A DNA stretch of 64,000 nucleotides, taken from assembly GCA_958009055.1 (NCBI GenBank), contig OY253654.1:620001-684000 (forward strand), in the 5' to 3' direction. Positions 1 through 9,432 of this stretch are shown one piece after another. Numbering within the stretch: the first letter of the stretch is position 1; the number at the start of each line of letters is the position of its first letter. Under the pieces are notes generated by a model. The model saw only the letters and a program-made list of their open reading frames with translations, made no database searches and was not told where the DNA came from. The position numbers and the translations under genes were made by a program. The stretch comes from Choricystis sp. odSpoLacu1. Its lineage: Eukaryota > Chlorophyta > Trebouxiophyceae.

Positions 1-1
1 C

Positions 2-322
2 CTGCGCGCCCGCGTCACGGCCCTGACCTCCTCCTCCCCCGTCATGCTGTTCATGAAGGGCGTGCCGGATGCGCCGAGGTGCGGGTTTTCGAAGCGTGTG
101 CTCAACGCTTTAAACAAGGAGGGGGTCGAGTTTTCGGCGTTCGACATCCTGTCCGACGAAGACGTGCGGGCCGGCCTCAAGATCGTGTCCGACTGGCCCA
201 CCTTTCCCCAGCTGTACGCGGGGGGGGAGCTGCTGGGCGGGTGCGACATTGTGGAGGACCTGGCGGCCAGTGGCGGGTTGAAGAGCGCGGTGGAGGAGGC
301 GGTGGCGGCGGCGGCCAAGTGA
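2..322 (+). CDS. Monothiol glutaredoxin domain, 5' end cut off
   Basis: The reading frame is open from the left edge, so the start lies outside the window. The visible 106 residues form one complete monothiol glutaredoxin domain: SPVMLFMKG, the active-site motif CGFS, the glutathione/cluster-binding WPTFPQLY segment and GGCDIV near the end. The PRCGFS and FDILSDE spelling is that of the PICOT/GRXS17/GLRX3 group, whose members bind [2Fe-2S] clusters in cytosol and nucleus and usually carry a thioredoxin-like domain followed by one to three Grx domains. An upstream thioredoxin part is therefore expected but not visible. Stop is TGA at 320-322. A single-domain plastid or mitochondrial monothiol Grx is the alternative. 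Confidence 0.9.
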   Translation: MRARVTALTSSSPVMLFMKGVPDAPRCGFSKRVLNALNKEGVEFSAFDILSDEDVRAGLKIVSDWPTFPQLYAGGELLGGCDIVEDLAASGGLKSAVEEAVAAAAK

Positions 323-849
323 TGATGGGGGAAAATGGAGTGGCTTGTGTAAACGCAGGAGTTTTTTCATTATGTGTGGCGCCTCAAAAACAGTGTGATT
401 GGCACGACACCGGCGGTGGGGAAGGTGGGAGAAGGATGCGATGAAGAAAGAAAAAACAAAACACAACCAATAAACACTGTTCTTCTGGCGCCCTCCTGCG
501 CCCCCCAATTCAAACCCACGCGCGTGGGCGTGCGCCACCACCGCGTCACACACACGCCGCCACGAGCGTCGGGTGCCTGTCGCGCGGTGCCAAACAACGC
601 GGTAGAGGTGCGTTGCACGGGAGAGCGACATTGAGGCGCGGGCGGCGCAGTGTGCGGTTACGGCGCCAGCGCTGGGCACCATGGGTTGGATGCAGATGGA
701 GGCAGAGATGCAGCACGTGGTGGCGAGGGCTGTGTGCGCGGCAAAGCCGCGGCGGGGAGAGTGGGGCGCGTGACTCCGCAATCCAACGTTTTCTTTTCGT
801 CGACGTCCCTCCTAACCTCCCCTCAAACCCGCCCACACAGCGATCAGCC
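323..849. other. Intergenic, no gene seen
   Basis: About 530 bases between the glutaredoxin stop and the dehydratase start. It holds the 3' flank of one and the promoter and leader of the other. Open frames here are Arg/Ala-rich or of mixed composition and match no family known to me. Confidence 0.6.
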
Positions 850-2326
850 ATGCTGACCCCACGCTCCCCCCGCTCCCCGCGCCGCCCCCCCTCCGACGAC
901 TACACCCCCTCCGTCATCCTCATCACGGGTGGCGCCGGCTTCATCGGCTCCACAGTCGCGCGCCGCCTCGCGCTCCGCTACCCTCACTACCGCATCGTCG
1001 TCCTGGACCGCCTCGACTACTGCGCCTCCCTGCACAACCTGGATGAGGTTACAGACTTGGCCAATTTCAAGTTTGTGAGGGGGGATGTTCAGTCTGGTGA
1101 TCTGATGGCGTACGTACTTGCCACCGAAAAAGTGGACACCTTGCTCCACTTTGCGGCTCAGGTAAGGGTGTGTGGGGTGTGTGTGCGTGTCTGTGTGTGA
1201 GAGAGAGAGCGCGACGTTGATCACGCCCTCCTTTTTTTTTCTTTTTTACACCCCCCCCTCACACACCCTGCCCCCCACACAACCCAGACCCACGTCGACA
1301 ACTCGTTCGGCAACTCGCTCGCCTTCACCTTGACCAACACGTACGGCACCCACGTCCTGCTGGAGGCGTGCCGCGTGGTGGGCGGCGTGCGCCGGTTTGT
1401 CAACGTCTCCACAGACGAAGTCTACGGCGAAGCCTCGGTGGGGCTGGAGGACGGGGTGGACGAGGAGACGGTGCTGGAGCCTACCAATCCGTATTCTGCG
1501 GCCAAGGTGAGAGTGTGAGTGGGAGGAGGAGAGGAAGGGGAAAAGTGAGGGCTGTTTGTTTCTTCCTCCCACACCCACCCTCCCTCCCCTCCACCAGGCC
1601 GGCGCCGAAATGATCGCGCGCGCCTACCACACCTCCTACAAGCTGCCCGTCATCACGACACGGGGCAACAATGTGTATGGGCCCGGCCAGTTCCCCGAGA
1701 AGCTGGTGCCCAAATTCACGCTGCTCGCTGCGCGCGGGCGCCCGCTCCCGATCCACGGCTCCGGCGCCGCCACTCGCTCCTACCTGTATGTGGACGATGT
1801 GGCGGCCGCCTTTGACGTCGTCCTGCACCGCGGTGTGGTGGGGGAGACGTACAACATTGGCAGTCAGAAGGAGCGGACCGTGCTCGACGTCGCTCGGGAC
1901 GTCGCGTCCATTTTTGGCGCGGCCACCCCCCCCACCACCCACGTGCGCGACCGCGCGTTCAATGATCGGAGGTACTATGTGTCCGACATCAAGCTGGCGG
2001 CGCTTGGGTGGGCGGAGTCCACGCCGTGGGCGGAAGGGTTAAAACGGACGGTCGACTGGTATCTGCGCCACGCGCCCGCGCCGAGTGCTGATGGTGGTGG
2101 TGTCGACGCGTCCACCGCGGCCAACGGCAACGATGGCGACGCCTCCACCTCGTCTGACGCCAGCCCCTGGTGGGACCCGGCCGACGTGGAGGCCGCGCTG
2201 GCGCCCCACCCCACGCTGCACCATGCGGCGCGCTGTTCAGGCGCGCTCGGCCCGCCCGGCGGCGCGGGCGGGCTCGCGTCGTCCATTGTGTCGCCGTCCC
2301 AGCCGGCCACGCCACCGGATGCTTGA
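850..2326 (+). CDS. UDP-glucose 4,6-dehydratase (RHM N-terminal type)
   Basis: Three exons, 850..1161, 1288..1506, 1598..2326 (419 aa). Introns are GTAAGG...CAG and GTGAGA...CAG. This is an extended short-chain dehydrogenase that turns UDP-glucose into UDP-4-keto-6-deoxyglucose, the first step toward UDP-rhamnose. Seen: NAD-binding GGAGFIGS near residue 25, FAAQTHVDNSFGN after the first junction, STDEVYGE, the catalytic YSAAK ending exon 2, and RGNNVYGPGQFPEKL. Wording is closest to plant RHM/UER proteins rather than bacterial RmlB. The C-terminal WWDPADVEAALAPHP also matches the end of the plant dehydratase domain, but the epimerase/reductase half of plant RHM is absent. It ends with about 60 low-complexity residues. 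The missing second half would need a separate gene elsewhere. Confidence 0.93.
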
Positions 2327-3023
2327 CTTGTGGGTGTGTGCTAGTTTGGTTTTAGCAGAAGTGAAAAGAAAGGGGGAGAATGCAATGACGTGTTTCAACC
2401 CATACTAACACGATTCTCTTGTTTGATGACCAACGCCCACACATTGTGGCTGGGGAACCACAACCCCAAAAGAATAGAAACTCTCTCCCTCTTACACACA
2501 CACACACTCTCTCACCCCCCTCTGTGATGCCAAAACCTCCCTTCCCGCCCACTGCTCTCCCCAACAGTGTGCTCCCCAAAACAAGTGAGGGTCCCTGGCT
2601 CACCCCCCCCCCTCCCCTTTAATTTCGGAGACGACGTGCTCCAACACGCGCGTCGGGAGACCCCAAAGTCGGGAACCCATGTAAGTAGTAGGAAGGGTGC
2701 GGAACGATCTAGCGCGCCAACCGACCCAACTCGTATCGATCAATGTCTCGAAACACCCCCAATTGCTACTGCGGTGGTGCACACAGCAGGCAAGAGGAGG
2801 GTGCCAGCTTTACTGTGGGGTGGAGATCAAAGGGCGAACCGCGCGCACGTGGCTCTGTGGGGGGGCGGAACGATCAAGGCTTTGACCCCACTTTAACCAT
2901 CACCCCGTTCAAAATGTTGGAAAAACGACAGTTTTTCTGTTTGGTTGTTTTTTTTTGCAAAACACAGCACACATACACGCACACATCTCAGTCACACACC
3001 CACACTCACACACCTCTTTCCCA
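2327..3023. other. Intergenic, between convergent genes
   Basis: About 700 bases between two 3' ends. Contains (CA)n stretches near 2496 and 2970 and T runs near 2950. No coding signature was seen on either strand. Confidence 0.6.
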
Positions 3024-4691
3024 TCACCGCGTCAACGAGTAGTCGTCGCGTGAATAATATTCAGCCAGCAGCCGATACACATAGGCTGGCGTGTACCCCC
3101 CTGTATCCGTCACAAACAGGGCGATCAAGGAGGGCGGCACATAGTCCAGCCGAGGCGAGTGCGCGTGCAGCAGGGGGCGAGAGGACGCGGCCTCGATGAC
3201 TGCGAAAGCGTCGGCCGCGCGCGGCGCCGCGGGCGCCGCGTCGGCCGCTGCGACGGCAGCCGCCATCGCCGCCACCGATGCATCGGCCACCGCTTCATAC
3301 GGCAGCACGTCCGCGGGCGACCCAAAATCGTTGAACGCGAGGGCGGGGTCGTGCGGGAACAGGGGGGAGAGTTGGTGCGTGCCGACAAGGGCGACGACCG
3401 GCACGGCGTGCCGCTGAGCCGCGGCCGCGACGTTAGCACCGCCCGCCGCCGCCATGACGCCCCCACTCGCCAGCACGCAGCGCGCCCCCAGCACCACTTT
3501 GTGGACGCGGGCCATGATGGCGAAGACAGCGGCGTCGGAGACGAGGGTGGTGGCGACGCCGGCGGCGGCCAGCGCGGCGGCCATGGTGTGGCCGCTGTAG
3601 GACGGCGCGGCCTCCGCCACCACCACTTGAAAGGGTCGCTTCTTGGCGGCCTCCTTCAGAAAGAGGAGAGTGGTGGCGCAGTGGCCCAGGGTGAGCACGA
3701 TCTCGTTGGCGTGGATGTAGTCGCAGGCCTGGTGTGTGTGTGGGGGGGGGGGGAGGGAAGGAGGGGGGTTAGAAAAAGTCGAGTTGCAAGAAAGGCCTTC
3801 ACCCCGCCGCCACACCTCATCCAATCTCACCCGCAACGCGATCGTGGCATCCATTTCATCCAGTTCGTCGATCAACTCGTTCAACTGTTCGATAACGCCG
3901 GGGCGCCCCGCCCACGGTGGCGCCGCCTTGCCACTCGCGCGCCGTTGCGCGGGGGGCGGCTCTGACGACTCATCCGAGGGGGAGAGGGCGCCGCTGGGGA
4001 TGGTGTCGGACTGTGGGTGGGGTGGGTGGGTGGGTGGTGAGCGCGTGGGGTGATGCCTGTGTGTGATCGGCTGAGTTTTTTCTCACCCGCCCCCCACACA
4101 CCACCGTCCACTCACCATCGGCGACAGCGGCGTGCCCGGCTCCCCGCCCCCCCCCGCCGCCGACGACGACGAGTCCAGCAGGTTGTGCAGCGACACGGAG
4201 CGCCCGGGCGGGCGCAGCGCGCGCGACAGCAGGCCGCCCGGGCCGCCGCCGGCGCTGCCCTCGCCAAACGCGCCGCTTCCGCCGCCCGGCGCCACGTCCG
4301 CGTACCCCAGGCTGCCGCCGCCGTCGGGGTCGCAGTCGACGCACTCTTCACGAATCATGTGGAGGACGCGGCGGACGACGTTGCCGATGGAGAGTTCTGT
4401 GAGGAGGGGAGGTTGGGGAGAGAGGCGTCAGAGTGGAGCGGCATCGGCCGACGCTTCGCATCTCTCCCTCCCGCCCCCACACGACTCACCCAACGGTTTC
4501 GCGGCCTGCATGACCACCCCCCACCTCCGCACATCGTCCAGCAGGGCGCGCCCGCTGGCGTGGCGCCCCCCCGCGACGAGCGCGCGCAGCACGTCGGCCG
4601 CGCCGCGCGCGCACGCGAGCGAGCCGTCCAGCTGACGCCGGCGCAGGCGGGCGGTGAAGGCGTCGATCTCGGTGCGGAAGGTGGCAAGCAT
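3024..4691 (-). CDS. EIF2B2: eIF2B subunit beta
   Basis: Four exons on the minus strand: 4490..4691, 4116..4396, 3831..4010, 3024..3728 (455 aa). It is a regulatory subunit of the guanine-nucleotide exchange factor that recharges eIF2 with GTP. Recognition rests on ELSIGNVVRRVLHMIREE at the exon 1/2 joint, then after a long Gly/Ser/Pro insert VIEQLNELIDELDE, and in exon 4 YIHANEIVLTLG, VVVAEAAPSYSGH, LVSDAAVFAIMARV and DYVPPSLIALFVTDTGG. The ending YRLLAEYYSRDDYSL is the beta-subunit ending, not alpha or delta. All four junctions keep frame. The insert of roughly 90 low-complexity residues between the N-terminal helical part and the Rossmann-like part is longer than in animals. Confidence 0.93.
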
Positions 4692-4934
4692 GGTTGAGAG
4701 GGTGTGTGTGTGTGTGTGCGTGCGGGGGCGCGGTGGGAAAGAGGGAGGAATCGGCCCCCGCACACACCCAGTTTTTTCTTTTCGGTGTGTGTGACTGAGT
4801 CGCCGCGCTGCTTTTTCGCTCCGGCCTTGCGACCGACCCCCCACAACGCTTTGCGAAAGTTGGCCAGAGAGACGTCACAGACACAGACAAGATCAACACA
4901 CAAAAACCAGCTGAAAACAAAAACACGCCTTCAC

Positions 4935-6308
4935 TCACTGCCCACCCCCCTGTTCTTCCTCCTCCTTCTTCTTGGCTTTGTACACGTCCGTCGCCTGCAG
5001 CACGGACGCCCACTTTGGCGGCACCGCCACCTCGCCCCGTACATCCACCACCGCGGGCGGGGGGGGCAGGGCGGGGGGCGCGTCCCCGCGCGCGGCGGAC
5101 GCCAGCAGGGCCGCCTTGTCGCCGCCGGACCCATCAAACTCGACGCAGCGGGAGGGGTCGGCGGGGTAGGCGCGCTGCAGAAAGGTGAGAATGCGTTTGA
5201 GCGCCTGTGATGGGGGATGGGAGATTGGATTGGGTGGTCGAGCGTTTGTTTCGTTTTCTTTTTCTTTTCGATCAACCCCCCACCAACATCACCCCCACCC
5301 CCCCACCACTCTCACCTGCAGATACTTGCGCGTCGCTTCATCGTTCATGATGTGGGCGCGCCCCCCCCCATCCCCGGCATGCGAAATCTTTTCGCGGGCC
5401 TTGCGTTCATGGATGCCGACGCTCGTGACACCAATCGGCCACGGCGCGTTGCCGATGGCGAGGCGGGTGTAGACATCAGCGGCAGCCAAATAATTCCTCC
5501 CAGTCGCAGCCTCCAAAAACAGGGTCAGCCCCGCCACCAGTTCAGCGGACAAGGCACGCCGCTTGAGGCGGCGGTAGAGGGGTTTCAGGTATTCAGACGT
5601 TTGCGCGTGCGTGAGCGCGGCGGAGCGCGCGGCCGCGTCGGCGCTTCCCGCTCCGCTGCGCGCCGCGATCTCGGCCCCCCACTCCGCCATCCACCATTTG
5701 ACGGTGGCCAGGATGCGGTCCTCGGGTGACGTCGCGGCCGCCGCGTCCCGGGTCGCGGCCAGGGCGGCTGCCGCGGCAGCAAACGCGGCCGCCGTGGCCG
5801 CGTCGGCGGTCGGGGCGGCCGCAAACGCCGACACGGCGGCAGGCTCGCTCGTGCTGGCACCGCCACCACCGCCCCCCGCTGCCGCCAGCGCGGCTTCCTT
5901 GGCCTCCCGCGCTCGAGCACCACGCTCCAGGGCGAGCATCATGTTGCCCTGGGCGCCGCCGCCCGCCGCGTCGTCGGTCGGGCGGTAAGCCGCGGCGGCA
6001 GCCTCCAGCCGCGCCGCCCGGTCGGTGTCAGCCTCCCCAAACAGCGTCACAGGCTCCCCCAGCAGCCTCAACCTGCGTTTGACTTCATCAACCGGCAGGG
6101 TTGGCTCAGCGGCCGCGGGCGTGGCCGCGTCGGTCGGCGCGTCGCTGCGCGCACGCTTGGCGTTGGCGTCGTCGTCGGCGCCGCCCCGCTCCCGCTTGGC
6201 AGCCAGAGCATCCGCGTCGCCGCGCTTGACGTACTTGGTGCCGGCCGCGCTAGCGGCGGCCGCGGCGGCGGCTTTGCGCGCCGCGACCAGCGCGTTCAGA
6301 GCGTCCAT
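4935..6308 (-). CDS. PRP18: Pre-mRNA splicing factor Prp18
   Basis: Two exons, 5316..6308 and 4935..5204 (420 aa). Prp18 is a U5-associated factor acting in the second splicing step. The N-terminal third is Ala-rich with KR-rich stretches (nuclear signal-like) followed by LPVDEVKRRLRLLGEPVTLFGE, the short SFM/Prp4-type helix. The C-terminal Prp18 domain shows LKPLYRRLKRRAL, YLAAADVYTRLAIGNAPWPI and GVTSVGIHERKAREKI, continuing across the intron with ATRKYLQ/ALKRILTFLQ. The start ATG lies 178 bp from the divergent DPM2 start, consistent with a shared promoter. Confidence 0.93.
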
Positions 6309-6485
6309 GCGTGTGGAGTGTGGGGGTAACGTGTGGAGTGGTGTGTGTCCCACGGCTGTGCGCACAGCAGCACGGGCTTCACGCGCAGCACGCGGGCGCG
6401 CAGACGCGGGCAGAAAGGCAGAGCGAGAGTGAAAAAGAAACCACAGAATTCGTTCGCCGAACTTCGTTGAGAGGGGCCCTTCGCG

Positions 6486-6953
6486 ATGGCCGGCAGCAAC
6501 GGCTTCGCCACCACGCGCACCGGCCGCGTCGCCTACACTGTGGCCGCGCTGGCTGCCACCTACTACTGTGTGTGGCTGGCTACTGCGGTGAGTGTGGAGA
6601 AAGAGGGGCCAGTCAAATTCGCGCACCCAATCGGCTTGCCACACTCACCCCACGCCCCTCGTCCCCTTTCACACACACACCACAGCCCTTGCAGCAGGCT
6701 CACCCCGTGCTGACGTTCGTCTTCCCGCCGCCCGAGGCCGCCACGTCCACCGCGGTCGGCGTCGCGGGCGTGCTGACCGTCGGCGTCCTGGGCTACTGCT
6801 GCTACGTGTTTGCCGCGGCTGCGGTGCTCAGGTGAGAAGGGAAGGAGGAGGAGAATGTGCAGAGAGTGTGTGGGCGGAGTGGGAGGTTGCAGAGGGATGG
6901 TCCCACGCGCTCTCCCTCCCTTCAGCGACCCCGACCGCCCGAAACGCCTGTGA
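6486..6953 (+). CDS. DPM2: Dolichol-phosphate mannose synthase regulatory subunit DPM2
   Basis: Three exons, 6486..6587, 6686..6831, 6926..6953 (91 aa). DPM2 is a small ER membrane protein that stabilises the DPM1 catalytic subunit and activates GPI GlcNAc-transferase. Two hydrophobic segments are visible: residues about 15-35 (VAYTVAALAATYYCVWLATA) and about 60-83 (VGVAGVLTVGVLGYCCYVF). Between them lies QQAHPVLTFVFPPPEA, equivalent to the HxVxxYFLPR loop region of animal DPM2. Length matches the family (about 80-90 aa). Exon 3 is only 28 bp and supplies the basic tail DPDRPKRL; without it the second exon would end in LR at an in-frame TGA, so a slightly shorter intron-retained form is possible. 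Confidence 0.82.
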
Positions 6954-6977
6954 AAACACGAACGCGCGACACACACC

Positions 6978-7541
6978 ATGGCGCACCCCGCCTGGTGACA
7001 CGCCCAAGTGGGCGAGGTTGACGCGCTGGCCGCCATTTTTGGTCCCGGCCGCGTCGCTGTCGACGGCGCCCTGGTCGACGTGTCAACCGACGACGACGAC
7101 GCTGCGTCTGCGGCGCCGCCATCTCCAAGGACGGCGGCTGCGCCAAGGTGACGTGCCGCGTGTGCGTGCGCAGCCTGTGCTGGCGGTGCGGGCAGGACAT
7201 TTCAGATGTTGGGTACGGACACTTCGGTCAGTCTTGTGTCCTGTTTGACGCGGCATCTGTGCGGGCGTGGGACGCGGAGCAGGCGGCGCTCCGAGGCTGA
7301 GGACCGAAACGCGGCCTGGCTGCACCGGCGCGGCGACCCCGACGGCCGTGCGCTCCGCTTCGCGCGGTGCCCTGGTTGTGGACAACAAGCCCACATCCCC
7401 GACGGACGCAACAACGTGCGGTGCGGCGCGTGCAGCACCCGCCACTGCGCCGCGTGTGGGACGCTGTTGCGCGGACGGGGGGCTGGCTTCGCGCACTTTG
7501 GACCTAATCCGCCGCGGTGCCCGCAGCACGCGCGTGTGTGA
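6978..7541 (+). pseudogene. Disrupted RNF14-type RBR E3 ubiquitin ligase
   Basis: Begins 24 bp after DPM2. From ATG 6978 a frame runs six codons, hits TGA at 6996, then continues VGEVDALAAIFG, which resembles the start of an RWD domain. About 30 codons later the frame changes and the text becomes a RING2: CGAAISKDGGCAKVTC, CWRCGQDISDVGYGHFGQ, SCVLFD. After another change near 7290-7300 the original frame returns with CPGCGQQAHIPDG, CGACSTRHCAACG and HFGPNPPRCPQH, the tail seen in plant RNF14-type ligases. The rest of RWD, RING1 and IBR (about 300 residues in the family) are missing. One stop, two frame changes and the missing middle argue for a decayed or wrongly assembled gene. A functional product is unlikely as written. 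Confidence 0.7.
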
Positions 7542-7613
7542 AAGAGAGTCGTCAACTTTGGGCCGCATCCGCCGCGGTGTCCGCAGCACGCGCACGTGTG
7601 AAGAAAAGAGGGG
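7494..7613 (+). repeat. 60-bp imperfect tandem duplication
   Basis: Bases 7494-7553 and 7554-7613 align at an offset of exactly 60. The shared core includes GCCGCGGTG and CCGCAGCACGCGC, and both copies include a TGTGA. The unit covers the last 16 codons and stop of the RNF14-like frame plus flank; copy 2 can be read as NFGPHPPRCPQHAHV and a stop. About 75-80% of bases agree by eye. Confidence 0.85.
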
Positions 7614-7706
7614 GGTTAAAAGTGTAAAAACAAACCAACCAAACAAACCTATCAATCTGGCTCTGACTCCCCCTCTCCATCCCCACTCCCACCTCCTCCA
7701 TCCCCT

Positions 7707-8190
7707 TTAGCCAGCCGCCCCGCCGCGTGGGCCGCGGTCAACGCTGCGCGCCGCGCGCCCCGCGCGCGCAGCGGCCGCCTCTGCGCGCCGCGCCTCCACC
7801 ACGGCCGGCGGGTCCACGCCGGGCGGCAGGTGGATGAACCGGATGCGGGGGCCGCGTATGTAGACGGATTCCAGAGGGGGCGAGGGTTGGGGTGGGGGAG
7901 GGGGCTGGCCCGCGGGCGCGCGGCCGCGCGACGGGGGCCCCTGCGTCCACACCACCCTCTCCATCGCCACGCCGCCGTCGTCGTCCACGCGGGCCAAGCG
8001 GCCGCGCAGGGTGTCGTCATTGCGTAGTTCGACGACGGCTTGGCAGCCTGTTTGATTGGGGGTTGGGGTGGGTGGGTGAAGGGTGAGGAACGCGAAGGCG
8101 GTCTGGCTGCGGGCGTGACGTGTTCCAAAACCAGGACGCGCCTTCCATCGCTTGCAGGAACACGGTGAGAGAGCGTCGTCGCCTCCCCAT
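7707..8190 (-). CDS. Sm-like protein, LSm10-like
   Basis: Two exons, 8142..8190 and 7707..8047 (129 aa). Sm1 motif: RSLTVFLQAMEG across the junction to QAVVELRNDDTLRGRLARVDD. Sm2 motif: LESVYIRGPRIRFIHLPPGVDP. The order and the long basic/Ala-rich tail resemble LSm10, the SmD1-like subunit of the U7 snRNP, more than SmD3 or LSm2. Frame and homology demand that exon 1 ends in GAAG before GCGCGTCC, a GC-AG intron; no GT donor nearby keeps the frame. Assignment to LSm10 rather than another D-type Sm protein is an inference. The start at 8190 is the only nearby in-frame ATG. Confidence 0.65.
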
Positions 8191-8511
8191 GGCGTGGGCG
8201 CGGAGGGAGGCGCGCGCGCTGGTGGCGAGGGCCGCGCAAAGTTTCGTCAATCTGCGCTTGTGTGAAACGAAAAAAACGCTCGCTCTCTTTGGGGGGGGGG
8301 GGGGGGGTCTTTGCACACACCACCACACGCCGCTCCCCTGGTCAATAAATAGAAAGGGCACACACACACGCCCCGGCCCACGCGCGTCACGCGCGCGCGC
8401 CCTCTTGTGTGCCCCCCCGCGCACACCGGCTAAAAAAACCAAACCAACCACAAAAACGCGACGCAAAACCCTCTCGGTTGTTCCTGCATCGTCACCTCCA
8501 ATCCACTTCAT
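8191..8511. other. Intergenic with a 17-base G run
   Basis: About 320 bases between two minus-strand genes. It holds a G run at about 8291-8307 and a GTCAATAAATA sequence near 8341. No gene was seen. Confidence 0.6.
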
Positions 8512-9330
8512 TCAAAACTTGGGCGGCAGCAGGCCCAGCCCAAACGCCAGCCCCATGATGAAGGCGGCGCCGGAGGGCACGCGCGTCACGCCCAGCACCC
8601 CCCCGACGCGCCCGAGCGCGACTTTGACGTCGCCGACGCCCAGCTTGCCGTCCCGGTCCAGGTCCAGCATCCAGGTGAAGCGGCGGCCGATGGAGGCCCA
8701 GTTGACGCGCATGATGCGCTTCATGTGCAGGTACTGCAGGAGAGCGGCAGCCGCGACAAGCAGGGTAGCCACCGATTTGCCCACCCAGGCCACGCCCAGG
8801 GCGGCGGCGTAGCCGAGGGCGGCGGAGAGGGCGACGCCTTGGAGCACGGTTTTGGGGGTGCTGTGAAGTGGTGGGGTGGTGGTGGGGTGAGAGGAGGGGA
8901 ACTCACGCATGGGTCGGCGTGTCTCGACGCTCCCCCTCTGCCGCACAGCCGGCCCCGTGCCGTCCCGCATTCGCCCCCACTACGCATCAGACTGTCGCCT
9001 GGTGCCAACCCACGGGTGGGCGCCAGCGCCAACACGCGCAGGGGGGCCGCAGGGGACGCGCCGACGTGTTGTCCTGCCACACACACTCCCCAACACTCAC
9101 CGCTCCGGCGCCGCCCCGCCCGGTGCGCCCGTCGTGGCGCTGGCCGCAAACGCGGCCCGGGGGGCGCCCAGGGCCAGCAGGCCGGCCGCCAGCCCCGGGC
9201 GCGCGGCCGCGGAGAGTGAGCGCGTGGCAGCCCCGAGTCTGGACGCGCCGCCCGCGACAGCGACAGCGCGGCTGGTGGCGGGGGCGAGGCGGACCGAGCG
9301 GGCGACGGAGGCGAGGGCGCGGGTGAGCAT
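8512..9330 (-). CDS. FUN14 family membrane protein
   Basis: Two exons, 9101..9330 and 8512..8860 (192 aa). The first 75 residues (MLTRALASVARSVRLAPATS...) are Arg/Ala/Ser-rich without acids, a typical organelle-targeting presequence. Then come FUN14-type helices: GVALSAALGYAAALGVAWVG, TLLVAAAALLQYL, and the C-terminal AAFIMGLAFGLGLL. An inserted DLDRDGKLGVGDVKVAL between helices looks like an EF-hand-type acidic loop, as found in some plant and algal FUN14 proteins. Animal FUNDC1 is a mitochondrial outer membrane mitophagy receptor; an LC3-binding Tyr motif is not visible here, so its role is open. The stop of HACL lies 102 bp upstream on the same strand. Confidence 0.8.
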
Positions 9331-9432
9331 TTGGGTAGTTTTGGGGGGCGGGAAAGGGAAAAAGGAACCGAGTTTGAGGAGCGTCTGCACAAAAATCATC
9401 CTCTCCTCTCTCCTCTCTCTCTCTCCCTCCCT

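Noticed and set aside
110..781. Minus-strand frame over the glutaredoxin and its flank
   Set aside because: Antisense of the glutaredoxin coding frame; composition not protein-like.
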